This document shows positions 7,177 through 15,293 of a stretch of 24,258 nucleotides of DNA, in pieces (within the stretch, counting starts at the first letter, position 1; each line of letters starts with the position of its first letter). The position numbers and the translations under genes were made by a program. The stretch comes from JADJEI01 sp035328465 (GTDB taxonomy: Bacteria; Bacteroidota; Ignavibacteria; Ignavibacteriales; Ignavibacteriaceae). The DNA lies in the NCBI GenBank assembly GCA_035328465.1, contig DAOLIQ010000051.1:1-24258 (forward strand), given 5' to 3'. Under the pieces are notes generated by a model. The model saw only the letters and a list, made by a program, of their open reading frames with translations. It was not told the DNA's origin and made no database searches.

Positions 7177-8790
7177 TTATTTTACTAAACTCATTTTAAT
7201 TGACTGAACACTGCTTCCTGTTTGGAGCTGAGCGATGTATAAACCCGAAGGTAAATTTGATGCATCAAAGTTGACAGTATAAGCACCGGCAGGTTTTACT
7301 TCACTTATTAAAGTTGAAATTTCTTCTCCAAGCGAATTAAAAATTTTCAAAGTAACATTCTGCTGTTCAGGAATGGTAAAACTTATTTTCGTTGAAGGAT
7401 TAAACGGGTTAGGATAGTTTTGAGCAAGCTCAAATTTTGGCAGTGAAAGGAAATCAACTTCAATTTCTTTTTCAATATTTATTGTTCCGTCAAAATCAAT
7501 TTGAGCCAATCTGTAATATGACTTTCCAGCCATAGGAGAAAAATCGGTGAATGAATAAGATGACTTTTCAGTAGTCGTTCCTTTACCGGGAACAAAGCCT
7601 ATCTTCTGCCAATTTATTTTATCGGTCGATCTTTGTACATCGTAGCCGCTGTTGTTAATTTCTGAAGCCGTGATCCATTCAAGATTTATTTTATAATCGT
7701 TTAACGAATATGTAAATGATGTTAGTTCAACAGGTGTAGTTGGATCCAGTAAAAAATCAAGCACCCACAAGCCGGAATTAATATCTGAGATTAAAATATT
7801 TCCTGAAGGTAAATAAGGATAGCACCCCCATGCACCATTATAAGTCCCGGTGGTTGGGGCATATGTGTCATACCATCCTGCCATAATTGGATTTGTCGGA
7901 TCAGTGATATCAAGTACTACAAGCCCTTGTTTATAATAAGAGATGTAAGCGAAATTTCCTTTGATAAATAAATTGTGAACAGGAGTTGTTCCGGTCATCT
8001 GCCACATTGGAACGACTAACTCCCAGCTCGTTCTGTCTTGAAGATCCCAAACCATGATGTCGCGTTGGTCAAATTCTTCACAAGCAATAAAATATCTTTT
8101 ATCTTCAGTCATCCAGCCGCTGTGCGCATAAATACCATTAGGAGTAGCAGAGCCTGTTTCAGAAATTTTGAAGGGGGCAGTTTTGTTAGTGAGATCAAGC
8201 AAGTCATAAGAATCCGCTGCTGCCGCTACTGCTGTATCATTCCAAACATAAATATCGTGAATGTAACTACTGCCGGAGTAATAAGCAGTTTGTACCGGAT
8301 TAGTAGGATTTGATAAGTCAAGAATATGAAGTCCGCCAAAGTTTGTTCCGATTACATAAGCATAGCCATTATCAATATAAATATTGTGTGCTCTTTCAAA
8401 ATAAGTACTGACTGTGTTTACAAGTGTAGCAGTTGCGGGTAATTGAGAAAGATCAACAATTTGCAGCCCCTTGCCAGTACTTGTGCCTTCGGTAACTATG
8501 TAAGCATAATGGCTGTGTGTTTTAATGTCTCTCCATATCGAATTCGGTCCGGTGATAAAAGCTACTTCAACAGGGTTTTGAGGATCCTGTAAACTAACTA
8601 TTGTTGTACCGTGCTCAACTCCCATAATTGCATACTCAATTCCGTTATCGTCAACGTAACCCCAGATATCGCTGTAATCTTTTGTTGTGTACTGATCGAG
8701 ATGGCTAATCAAATTAACATCAACAATTTGCGCTTGTGAAATAAACGACATGACAATAAACACCAAAAGTAACAAAGTAACTTTTTTCAT
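7177..8790 (-). CDS. Choice-of-anchor B (LVIVD) protein, T9SS cargo, short form
   Basis: This exported 537-residue paralogue of the 5223-7157 product has a signal peptide of about 20 residues (ending ISQAQ). Its choice-of-anchor B propeller (about 22-350) has near-identical landmarks: IWGYVDDNG, HSHYAYIVTEGTSTGKGLQI, FERAHNIYIDNGYAYVIGT, YAHSGWMTEDKRYFIACEE. Then comes one FN3-like linker domain (about 355-450, beginning PVELTSFTYSL) of the sort common before T9SS tails, and a sorting domain at 453-537 (FELAQNYPNPFNPST). Cys in the FIACEE loop replaces Gly-Thr of the neighbour (FIGTEE). It probably arose by tandem duplication followed by replacement of the middle domain. It lies 10 bases from the FG-GAP gene, as part of the same operon. 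Confidence 0.88.
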   Translation of the reverse strand: MKKVTLLLLVFIVMSFISQAQIVDVNLISHLDQYTTKDYSDIWGYVDDNGIEYAIMGVEHGTTIVSLQDPQNPVEVAFITGPNSIWRDIKTHSHYAYIVTEGTSTGKGLQIVDLSQLPATATLVNTVSTYFERAHNIYIDNGYAYVIGTNFGGLHILDLSNPTNPVQTAYYSGSSYIHDIYVWNDTAVAAAADSYDLLDLTNKTAPFKISETGSATPNGIYAHSGWMTEDKRYFIACEEFDQRDIMVWDLQDRTSWELVVPMWQMTGTTPVHNLFIKGNFAYISYYKQGLVVLDITDPTNPIMAGWYDTYAPTTGTYNGAWGCYPYLPSGNILISDINSGLWVLDFLLDPTTPVELTSFTYSLNDYKINLEWITASEINNSGYDVQRSTDKINWQKIGFVPGKGTTTEKSSYSFTDFSPMAGKSYYRLAQIDFDGTINIEKEIEVDFLSLPKFELAQNYPNPFNPSTKISFTIPEQQNVTLKIFNSLGEEISTLISEVKPAGAYTVNFDASNLPSGLYIAQLQTGSSVQSIKMSLVK

Positions 8791-8800
8791 TAGTATTCCT

Positions 8801-10906
8801 TTATTTAGATAATATTATTTTTTTAATTTCGCTTTGAGTTGAAGAGGAAACACGAACTAAATAAATGCCTGAAGAAAAATTACCGGCATTCCATTTAAGA
8901 TTCAAACTATTTTTTGATGGTGAAGCATTGTACAGTTCAATAATTTTTTCACCGAGTATGTTAAATATAGAAACATTTAATTTATCCTGCTTCGAAAATC
9001 CATTCAAAATAAAATTTATTTCAGGGTTAAATGGATTAGGAAAAGCTTCAATCTTCAATATGTAATCATCAGGAAGAGGTCCGTCTTCAATATTTGTAAT
9101 CATATTATTTCGATAAAAAAATAATCCGCCTTTTGCATTGCCGGCAAATAAATCAATATCAGAATCATTATCAATGTCAATAAAAAAAGGAGAGACATCA
9201 ATACCCAAATCAGTTTGCAAAAAATTATTTGATTCTGATATCCAAATAGGATCAATATTGTTTCCATCATTTCGAAAATAATTTATAAATCCATTATGAT
9301 CACCGGAGAATAAATCAAAGTCTCCATCGTCATCATAATCAATCAGAAACGGATTACTGTTATCGCCGACATCGATGATGCTGAAGTAGCTTGTGTCTTC
9401 CTCAAAACTAAATAATAGGGGAGTACCAATATTTCTGAAGTAAGAAAATTTTCCGTTGAATTTTCCGCAGATCAAATCAAGGTCATCATCAGAATCAACA
9501 TCAAACAGCAAAGGGCGCGCAAATGTGCCGATGTCAATTACAGAACCGAGATTATTCGAAATTAATTCCTTGAATATAAAATTTGGTGATTTGCTGTTTC
9601 CAATATTTTCGTAAAAGGAAATTTTGCCGTCAAAATTTCCAATCAGCAAATCAAAGTCATTGTCGTTATCTAAATCACCGAATGCAGGATAAAGAGAAAT
9701 AGAATAATCCTGATCAATAAAAGAAGAATCTCTTAATGTAAATTCAGGCTGTAAAGCAGTTCCGGTATTTTCGAAATAAAATAATTTTCCAACAGGATTA
9801 TCAAGCGAGCCAATAAATAAATCCTGATCGGAATCATCATCAATATCAACAAAAAATGGAATGCTGTTGGTCTTGACATCAAGCGTTTTCAAAAGATCTT
9901 TTGTAACGAAATGAAAATCATCTGTCGTAATTGTTCCCTGATTTTCATAATACATAAGTCCTTGCGGAACAGTTGGATCGAATAAGACTGAAACAAATAA
10001 GTCGAGATCGCTGTCTCCATCTATATCAGCGAGACGCGGCATATTGAATCCGTTGGTTTTTATGCTGTCTGCGTTTTGAGGATAGATTTTGTATAGAACA
10101 TTCATATCAGGATTCGCTGCAGTTCCATCATTGCGAATGTAGTAGATGCTTTTGCTGAAAAAGTCTCCCCAAAATAGATCCGGATCAGAATCATTATCAA
10201 TGTCAGCAAACTCAAGAGAACTTGCGCCGTGTTTTTCAAACGAGGTGAGGGTAGAAATAATAATTAAATCCTGCCAGAGATTTGTCACAAACTTGAAACT
10301 ATAATTATTAACCGTTCCAATATTTTCGTAAAAAGTTACAGTGCCGGCTGAATTGCCTGAGATAAAATCAAAATCTCCATCAGAATCAACATCATAAAAA
10401 AGGGGATTGCTGCCAAACTCACTTTGTATTGGAGAATTATCTGCGCTTAAAAGAGTATCTTTATTTAGGATAAAATCAGGCATAGTGCTGGTGCCTTCAT
10501 TTAAAATAAGTTTAATGTAATCAGCTTCACCGCTGGTGAATAAATCGTAATCGCTATCATCATCAATATCAACAAAGTAGAACCAATTTTTAAATTCAAC
10601 CCCCGCAAGTATTTCATCGGCAAGCACAAATGATGGGGAACTCGCATCGCCTTTATTCTCATAATAGCCGAAGTAGCCGTCGCTGTCGAGGAAGAATAAA
10701 TCAAGATCGTTATCTCCATCAATATCAATTAATTGATGCTCGATATTATTGTGTCCGCCTGAAAACGCATTATCAAGGCTCTGATTTAAATCATTAACAG
10801 TAATTCCGCTTATTTCGCGAATTAGATTTTCAGACTGCGGGTAGATAAATAAATTATATAAAAACGTTAATGATGAAAGGATTAGTATTTTATTTCGTAA
10901 AGACAA
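8801..10906 (-). CDS. FG-GAP/VCBS-repeat protein with Asp-rich loops, T9SS cargo
   Basis: This is an exported 701-residue protein. The signal peptide is about residues 1-24 (LILSSLTFLYNLFIYPQ). Ten acidic loops of the form D-x-D-x-D-x-D-x-D-hydrophobic follow (DIDGDNDLDLFF, DVDSDGDFDFIS, DIDNDSDPDLFW, DYDDDGDFDLFS and others), each trailed by a phrase like YYENKGD or YFRNIGT. This is the FG-GAP/VCBS pattern of integrin-type propellers, whose acidic loops bind calcium. A divergent sorting domain is at 616-701 (AFPNPFNPE). Its start codon lies inside the 3' end of rsmD, overlapping by 25 bases in another frame, which implies translational coupling. The true start is supported by the signal peptide. 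The role is probably surface adhesion or matrix; no enzyme motif is seen. Confidence 0.87.
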   Translation of the reverse strand: MSLRNKILILSSLTFLYNLFIYPQSENLIREISGITVNDLNQSLDNAFSGGHNNIEHQLIDIDGDNDLDLFFLDSDGYFGYYENKGDASSPSFVLADEILAGVEFKNWFYFVDIDDDSDYDLFTSGEADYIKLILNEGTSTMPDFILNKDTLLSADNSPIQSEFGSNPLFYDVDSDGDFDFISGNSAGTVTFYENIGTVNNYSFKFVTNLWQDLIIISTLTSFEKHGASSLEFADIDNDSDPDLFWGDFFSKSIYYIRNDGTAANPDMNVLYKIYPQNADSIKTNGFNMPRLADIDGDSDLDLFVSVLFDPTVPQGLMYYENQGTITTDDFHFVTKDLLKTLDVKTNSIPFFVDIDDDSDQDLFIGSLDNPVGKLFYFENTGTALQPEFTLRDSSFIDQDYSISLYPAFGDLDNDNDFDLLIGNFDGKISFYENIGNSKSPNFIFKELISNNLGSVIDIGTFARPLLFDVDSDDDLDLICGKFNGKFSYFRNIGTPLLFSFEEDTSYFSIIDVGDNSNPFLIDYDDDGDFDLFSGDHNGFINYFRNDGNNIDPIWISESNNFLQTDLGIDVSPFFIDIDNDSDIDLFAGNAKGGLFFYRNNMITNIEDGPLPDDYILKIEAFPNPFNPEINFILNGFSKQDKLNVSIFNILGEKIIELYNASPSKNSLNLKWNAGNFSSGIYLVRVSSSTQSEIKKIILSK

Positions 10907-11433
10907 GCATCTCCGATGATCTTAAATGGTTCAGTTAAAAAATTTTCGATGTCGAGGGATTTGGTTTGGATTGATCTTTCAATGATAATAAATCCTTCAT
11001 CTGAAAAGTATCTATTAACTTTGAGATTTGCAACGACTTTATAAATATCATCTTTGAAGAATGGCGGATCGGCAATAATCAAATCATACATGGAATTTGA
11101 AGCATTCTGTGAAAAGCGAGAAGCCTCAATATTTAAAGCTTTGCAGCGTTCATCAATTTTAAGATTTGAAATATTTTGAAGAAGATTTTTGTATATAAAT
11201 AAATCTTTCTCGACAAAATGTACTTCCCCGGCGCCACGACTGATACATTCAATTCCGAGAGAACCCGAACCCGAATAAAGATCGAGAACTTTTATTCCTT
11301 CAAAATCTATTTTATTATTTAAAATGTTGAATAGTGTTTCTCTAACGCGGTCAGTTGTTGGGCGAATTTCTTTTGATTGAGGTACATTAATCAAACGTCC
11401 CTTAAATTCACCGGAAATTATTCTTAATCGCAT
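10882..11433 (-). CDS. rsmD: 16S rRNA (guanine-N2)-methyltransferase
   Basis: The family enzyme methylates G966 of 16S rRNA (E. coli numbering) using S-adenosylmethionine. The protein has 183 residues, the normal length. It starts with the family's MRLRIISGEFKGR and RPTTDRVRETLFNIL (24-38). The SAM-binding motif I is VLDLYSGSGSLGIE (49-62), and the catalytic motif IADPPF is at 120-125. It sits 13 bases downstream of the PilM-like gene, and its 3' end overlaps the start of the FG-GAP gene. The usual neighbour coaD is about 7.3 kb further on. Confidence 0.96.
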   Translation of the reverse strand: MRLRIISGEFKGRLINVPQSKEIRPTTDRVRETLFNILNNKIDFEGIKVLDLYSGSGSLGIECISRGAGEVHFVEKDLFIYKNLLQNISNLKIDERCKALNIEASRFSQNASNSMYDLIIADPPFFKDDIYKVVANLKVNRYFSDEGFIIIERSIQTKSLDIENFLTEPFKIIGDACLYEIKY

Positions 11434-11446
11434 TTTATTTTTTTTA

Positions 11447-12373
11447 CTAAGCTAAACGAAGTGCGATACCAACGGCAGGTGAGAACGAATTAAATTTTTC
11501 TTTGTAAAGATTATTTTCCGAAAGAAGGGGAGAGGTTTGTAGTTTTTTAAAAGGATTAAAATAGACAAGGTTAAGATTTATTTTTTGGCTTATTGATCTG
11601 CATGATGCTTCAGTAACATCATCGCCTGAAATAAATACCGATTTAAAAACAAGCGGATGGAAATTAAGCGTCGCCGATGGTTCAATTTCTGTTAAAATAT
11701 TTTTTACAATTTCTGAAGCATCAACATCTTTTTTTATTTTAAAGTAGAATGGCTTTCCATCGAGATAAAAAATCAGAGACAAAACCCTGTTGCCATAATA
11801 AATACTAAGTGTTAATCCACTTGAAAAGTCAGCATAGTTTAAAGCAAGTGCTCTATCAGAAGCAAGATGTGAATAGTCAACGAATTTCAGTTTCAATTTA
11901 TTTCTTGAACAGAAATTATGAAGTATTTGGAGAAATTTGCGCGGTATTGCAGCAACGAAAAGTAAATTACTTTTTAAATACTCATTTCTTGATATTTCAA
12001 AATATTGAATAACGTAATCATCAATTTGATGAGTGGGGAAGAGAATTGATAACTCCCATTTTAATTCGAAGAGAATATCCTGAGAAAGCAAAGAATTATC
12101 GTATGGTAAAAGTGCAGAGAGAAAGAGATTGTAGGGAAGACTGAATGAAACCACATTACTTCGTATTGGATTCCTGACTTGGAGTTCATTAAAAGCGCCC
12201 TGCAAAAGGGCGCTAATCTTTGTTTCTTTATTAACGGTAAAATCTAAAGTTTCGCTGAAGTAAGCTTCATCAATTTGGTCTATCACAGCAAAATTATTTT
12301 GAACAAGCAGTTCAACTTTTTGGAGCTGCGATCCGGTAATCTTAAATCCGGTTTGGTTTTCAATTCCATACAT
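11447..12373 (-). CDS. PilM-like actin-fold protein (pilus/secretion assembly)
   Basis: This 308-residue cytosolic protein has no signal peptide. It shows the outline of the PilM/actin-like ATPase fold used in type IV pilus and type II secretion platforms. There is a helix-rich segment QDILFELKWELSILFP (98-113) of the kind that follows the first subdomain, a beta hairpin LTLSIYYGNRVLSLIFYLDG (187-206), SVFISGDD (245-252), NPFKKL (273-278), and a C-terminal SPAVGIALR (298-306) that closely matches PilM ends. The classical N-terminal phosphate loop is not obvious. Downstream of a ComEA-like gene and a small membrane-anchored protein, it suggests a competence or pilus-like assembly set. It could equally be a GspL-like protein. 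The assignment rests on fold-level pattern only. Confidence 0.55.
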   Translation of the reverse strand: MYGIENQTGFKITGSQLQKVELLVQNNFAVIDQIDEAYFSETLDFTVNKETKISALLQGAFNELQVRNPIRSNVVSFSLPYNLFLSALLPYDNSLLSQDILFELKWELSILFPTHQIDDYVIQYFEISRNEYLKSNLLFVAAIPRKFLQILHNFCSRNKLKLKFVDYSHLASDRALALNYADFSSGLTLSIYYGNRVLSLIFYLDGKPFYFKIKKDVDASEIVKNILTEIEPSATLNFHPLVFKSVFISGDDVTEASCRSISQKINLNLVYFNPFKKLQTSPLLSENNLYKEKFNSFSPAVGIALRLA

Positions 12374-12384
12374 CTAAAATTGAA

Positions 12385-12948
12385 TTACTCCCAGGAAGCA
12401 GTATTCTTTAAGGCTTCGTCAGTTAAGCTTCCTAATGTTCCATAACCATCAGGATCTTCGATAAAATATCTTGATCCTATAACAATTGTCGAATCAATTC
12501 TTTTAATTTTACCAAATTGATTTACTACGGTATCAATAGAAGCGGATGTATCAATCGACACTATAAATCTTCTAAAAGATTTTGGAGAATGGAGAAGGCT
12601 ATCTGCAACAAAAACGCCGTTGGTTAAATTTTTAAAAGGATTAGAGGGTCGTTTAGAAATCGAATCAACACCAGTAATTACTTTTTGTACCATTGGATCA
12701 GTTTTGACGAAATTAATTAGTTCATCAAGATTGTCGGTGAATCTATTAAATTTTTTCTGATATAATAATTCTGCTTCTTTTAAATTTGTCATTCTTAATC
12801 TGGTTTCAGTCTTGAAATATTTTTCCGATTCAACCAAATTATTCGGATCAATGATTGCGACTTTTATTAAAAGAAGAATTAATACTACAATCACTGCATA
12901 CAAACCAATGTGCAAAAACTTAGAATCTTTATTACCGCTGAAAGACAT
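12385..12948 (-). CDS. Membrane-anchored protein, possibly pilin-like or PilN-like
   Basis: I do not recognise a named family. The protein has 187 residues: a short basic N-terminus, one membrane helix (about 12-32), then an amphipathic stretch containing RMTNLKEAELLYQKKF and NRFTDNLDELINFVK (about 52-80). This is the wording often seen after the N-terminal helix of pseudopilins and related assembly proteins. A beta-rich C-terminal domain follows with DPDGYGTLGS near the end. No prepilin peptidase site (G|FxxxE) is seen, so a true pilin is unlikely. It lies between the PilM-like and ComEA-like genes (gaps 11 and 22 bases) and probably acts with them at the inner membrane. A gaggaaaa sequence precedes ATG. 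Confidence 0.6.
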   Translation of the reverse strand: MSFSGNKDSKFLHIGLYAVIVVLILLLIKVAIIDPNNLVESEKYFKTETRLRMTNLKEAELLYQKKFNRFTDNLDELINFVKTDPMVQKVITGVDSISKRPSNPFKNLTNGVFVADSLLHSPKSFRRFIVSIDTSASIDTVVNQFGKIKRIDSTIVIGSRYFIEDPDGYGTLGSLTDEALKNTASWE

Positions 12949-12970
12949 TTTTCCTCCGAAAGGTTAATTT

Positions 12971-13468
12971 TTATTTATCATCAATATAAATGTATTTTTT
13001 AATTTTATTGAACTTTGAAACACCGATGCCTTTTACATTCATCAGTTCGTTTAGGTTCCTAAATTTACCAATATTTTTTCTGTAATCTAAAATTGCAGCA
13101 GCTGTTTTTTCACCAACTCCCGGCAATAAAAGAAAATCTTTTATTCCGGCTGTATTTAAGTTGATGCTTTTTTCGCTAACAGACTTAAAGGATTTCTTTT
13201 CTTGAAAATCTTGAGTGTTAAAATCCAAAACTTCTAATTTAGAATCAACAACTTTATTAGATAATTTTGAAATATTCGAATCAGAATTATCTGAAAGGAA
13301 GAAAAGACTATCCTGAATTGTATAGTCAGAAGATAAAATTCTCGCATTATAGTCGTCAGCTAAAATATATTTAAGGGTTAATCCGAGCAAAAAGACAATG
13401 ACTAAAAATAAAATCACTCTTATTTCAATTTGAGTAAAACCTATTTTACGAGAGATTTTAGTGAGCAT
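12971..13468 (-). CDS. ComEA-like helix-hairpin-helix DNA-binding protein
   Basis: This 165-residue protein has one N-terminal membrane helix (about 17-35), a linker of about 65 polar residues and a C-terminal double helix-hairpin-helix domain (102-165). The hairpins are LLLPGVGEKTAAAILDYR and MNVKGIGVSKFNKIKKYI, with the INLNTA lead-in characteristic of ComEA. ComEA binds incoming double-stranded DNA outside the cytoplasmic membrane during natural transformation, so a role in DNA uptake is plausible. The same domain occurs in proteins with other roles, so the gene name is withheld. It is embedded in the run between dnaJ and the membrane-anchored protein gene. Confidence 0.78.
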   Translation of the reverse strand: MLTKISRKIGFTQIEIRVILFLVIVFLLGLTLKYILADDYNARILSSDYTIQDSLFFLSDNSDSNISKLSNKVVDSKLEVLDFNTQDFQEKKSFKSVSEKSINLNTAGIKDFLLLPGVGEKTAAAILDYRKNIGKFRNLNELMNVKGIGVSKFNKIKKYIYIDDK

Positions 13469-13489
13469 TCCAATTCTAAGAATTAAAAA

Positions 13490-14641
13490 TTATAACCCGA
13501 ACCTTTTAAAGAAGCCCTTTTCTTCATCTGAGGTCAAGCCTTTGAAGCTTGGCTGATCAAGCAGTTGTTTCAACAATTCTTTTTCTTTAGAAGTTAATTT
13601 TTTCGGGACGTGAATATTTACTTTAACAATTTCATCACCGGAACCAGAGTGATTTAGATGTTTGATCCCTTTCTCCCTCATTCTTAGAAATTTTCCTGCG
13701 GGTGTACCAGCATCAATTTTAAGTCTTGCTTTACCAGAGAGAGTTGGAACGTCAACTTCAGTACCGAGCACCACTTCGGGAAAACTAATGAATAATTCGT
13801 AAATGATGTCGTCGTTTTCTCGAACAAAGTACTCATGTTTTATTTCCTGAAATACAACTACAATATCGCCAGGGCTGCCGTTGCGTTTACCTGCATTACC
13901 TTCACCGCGAAGAGTCATATAGCTTCCCTCGTGTACACCTGCAGGCACATCAATTTTAACCATGACTTCTTCTAAGTGTCTGCCATCCCCCATGCATTTT
14001 CTGCATGGTTGGTCAACAACCGTTCCTTCTCCATTACAGTTTGAACAGGTCGAAATATTAACGAACTGTCCAAATACAGATCGGGAAATGGTTTTTACTT
14101 CACCGGAGCCTTGGCAAACACTGCAAGTTTTTGTCGACGTACCGGATTGTGCGCCTGTTCCTTTGCACTGTTCGCAGGTTATCTGTTTTTTAAGTTTAAT
14201 TTTTTTTGAAACTCCGGTTGCTATTTCTTCTAAGGTAAGTTTTAAATTTACGCGTAAGTCTGATCCGGGTGTTCCGCCGCTCCTCCTTTGTGATCTTCCG
14301 CGGGATGACCCAGTATTAAAAAAATCATCAAAGATAGATGATCCGCTGAAAATATCTGAGAAATGAGAGAAAATATCATTAACGTTTGAAAATCCTTCGG
14401 AACCCGCACCTGAACCGCGTAATCCATCATGTCCAAAGCGGTCATAACGCGCTCTCTTATTATCATCATTCAAAACCTCGTATGCCTCGGCAGCTTCTTT
14501 AAATTTTTCTTCAGATTCTTTATCACCCGGATTTCTATCGGGATGATATTGCATTGCAAGTTTACGATATGCCTTTTTTAGTTCTTCTTTAGTGGCACTT
14601 CTACTCACTCCAAGTATTTCGTAGTAATCTCTTTTAGTCAT
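13490..14641 (-). CDS. dnaJ: Chaperone DnaJ (type I Hsp40)
   Basis: This is a full-length type I J-protein of 383 residues that stimulates the ATPase of DnaK and delivers unfolded clients. The J domain covers residues 1-70 with HPD at 33-35 and is followed by a Gly/Phe-rich segment. The zinc region has the four expected CxxCxGxG repeats (CEQCKGTG, CSVCQGSG, CSNCNGEG, CRKCMGDG), and a C-terminal substrate-binding domain completes it. It is third in a hrcA-grpE-dnaJ order with gaps of 20 bases. dnaK itself is not in the window. Confidence 0.97.
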   Translation of the reverse strand: MTKRDYYEILGVSRSATKEELKKAYRKLAMQYHPDRNPGDKESEEKFKEAAEAYEVLNDDNKRARYDRFGHDGLRGSGAGSEGFSNVNDIFSHFSDIFSGSSIFDDFFNTGSSRGRSQRRSGGTPGSDLRVNLKLTLEEIATGVSKKIKLKKQITCEQCKGTGAQSGTSTKTCSVCQGSGEVKTISRSVFGQFVNISTCSNCNGEGTVVDQPCRKCMGDGRHLEEVMVKIDVPAGVHEGSYMTLRGEGNAGKRNGSPGDIVVVFQEIKHEYFVRENDDIIYELFISFPEVVLGTEVDVPTLSGKARLKIDAGTPAGKFLRMREKGIKHLNHSGSGDEIVKVNIHVPKKLTSKEKELLKQLLDQPSFKGLTSDEEKGFFKRFGL

Positions 14642-14661
14642 TTCTATTGTTTTTAAAAAAA

Positions 14662-15273
14662 TTATGAAATGTTTTCTGCAGAATTATCTGATTCCTTTTC
14701 GGCAGACTGTAATTCGGAATCTTCACTGACAATAACTTGTGCATGCCTGATGACCTTATCTTTATAGAGATAACCTTTCTGGATTTCATCAAGCACAGTG
14801 TGAGGTTTAACGGTACTATCTTTTCGTTGTAATAACGCTTCGTGAAAGTCAACATTAAACGGTTTTCCGATTGATTCTATTGGTGATACGCCTTGTTCTT
14901 TTAGTATGCGGACAAATTTTTCGTAAACTAATTTGATTCCCTCAGCGATCGATTTCGAGTTTTCAGATTCTTCCAAATGAACAAGAGTTCTTTCAAGATC
15001 ATCCACGATTGTTAAAATCTTCAGTATAAAACTTTCAGCTGCATATTTGATAAGATTTAACTGTTCATTTTCTGATCTTCTCTTATAATTTTCAAACTCA
15101 GCAGCTTTTCTGAGTAATGCATCTTTAAGTTCAACGGTGTCTTTTTCTAACTGCGATATTTTTAAACTTAATTCGTTTTCATTATCGGAAATTTTTTCAT
15201 CTTCTGAAGGAATTTCATTGTCTTTCTCAATGTTTACTTTATCTTTTTTGTCTTTAGTGTGTTCATCTTTCAT
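14662..15273 (-). CDS. grpE: GrpE nucleotide exchange factor
   Basis: This 203-residue cytosolic protein releases ADP from DnaK. It has a charged, low-complexity N-terminus (rich in Lys, Asp and Glu, about 1-35) and a long coiled-coil-forming helix with ALLRKAAEFENYKRRSENE (about 52-70). The C-terminal beta domain carries the family pattern GKPFNVDFHEAL and GYLYKDKVIRHAQVIVSE. It sits 20 bases from both hrcA and dnaJ, in the usual stress-operon order. Confidence 0.96.
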   Translation of the reverse strand: MKDEHTKDKKDKVNIEKDNEIPSEDEKISDNENELSLKISQLEKDTVELKDALLRKAAEFENYKRRSENEQLNLIKYAAESFILKILTIVDDLERTLVHLEESENSKSIAEGIKLVYEKFVRILKEQGVSPIESIGKPFNVDFHEALLQRKDSTVKPHTVLDEIQKGYLYKDKVIRHAQVIVSEDSELQSAEKESDNSAENIS

Positions 15274-15293
15274 TTTTAATTCTCTCCTATTTA

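Noticed and set aside
13962..14366. 134-codon plus-strand frame inside dnaJ
   Set aside because: Antisense shadow of the DnaJ zinc region; no independent start signal or motif.
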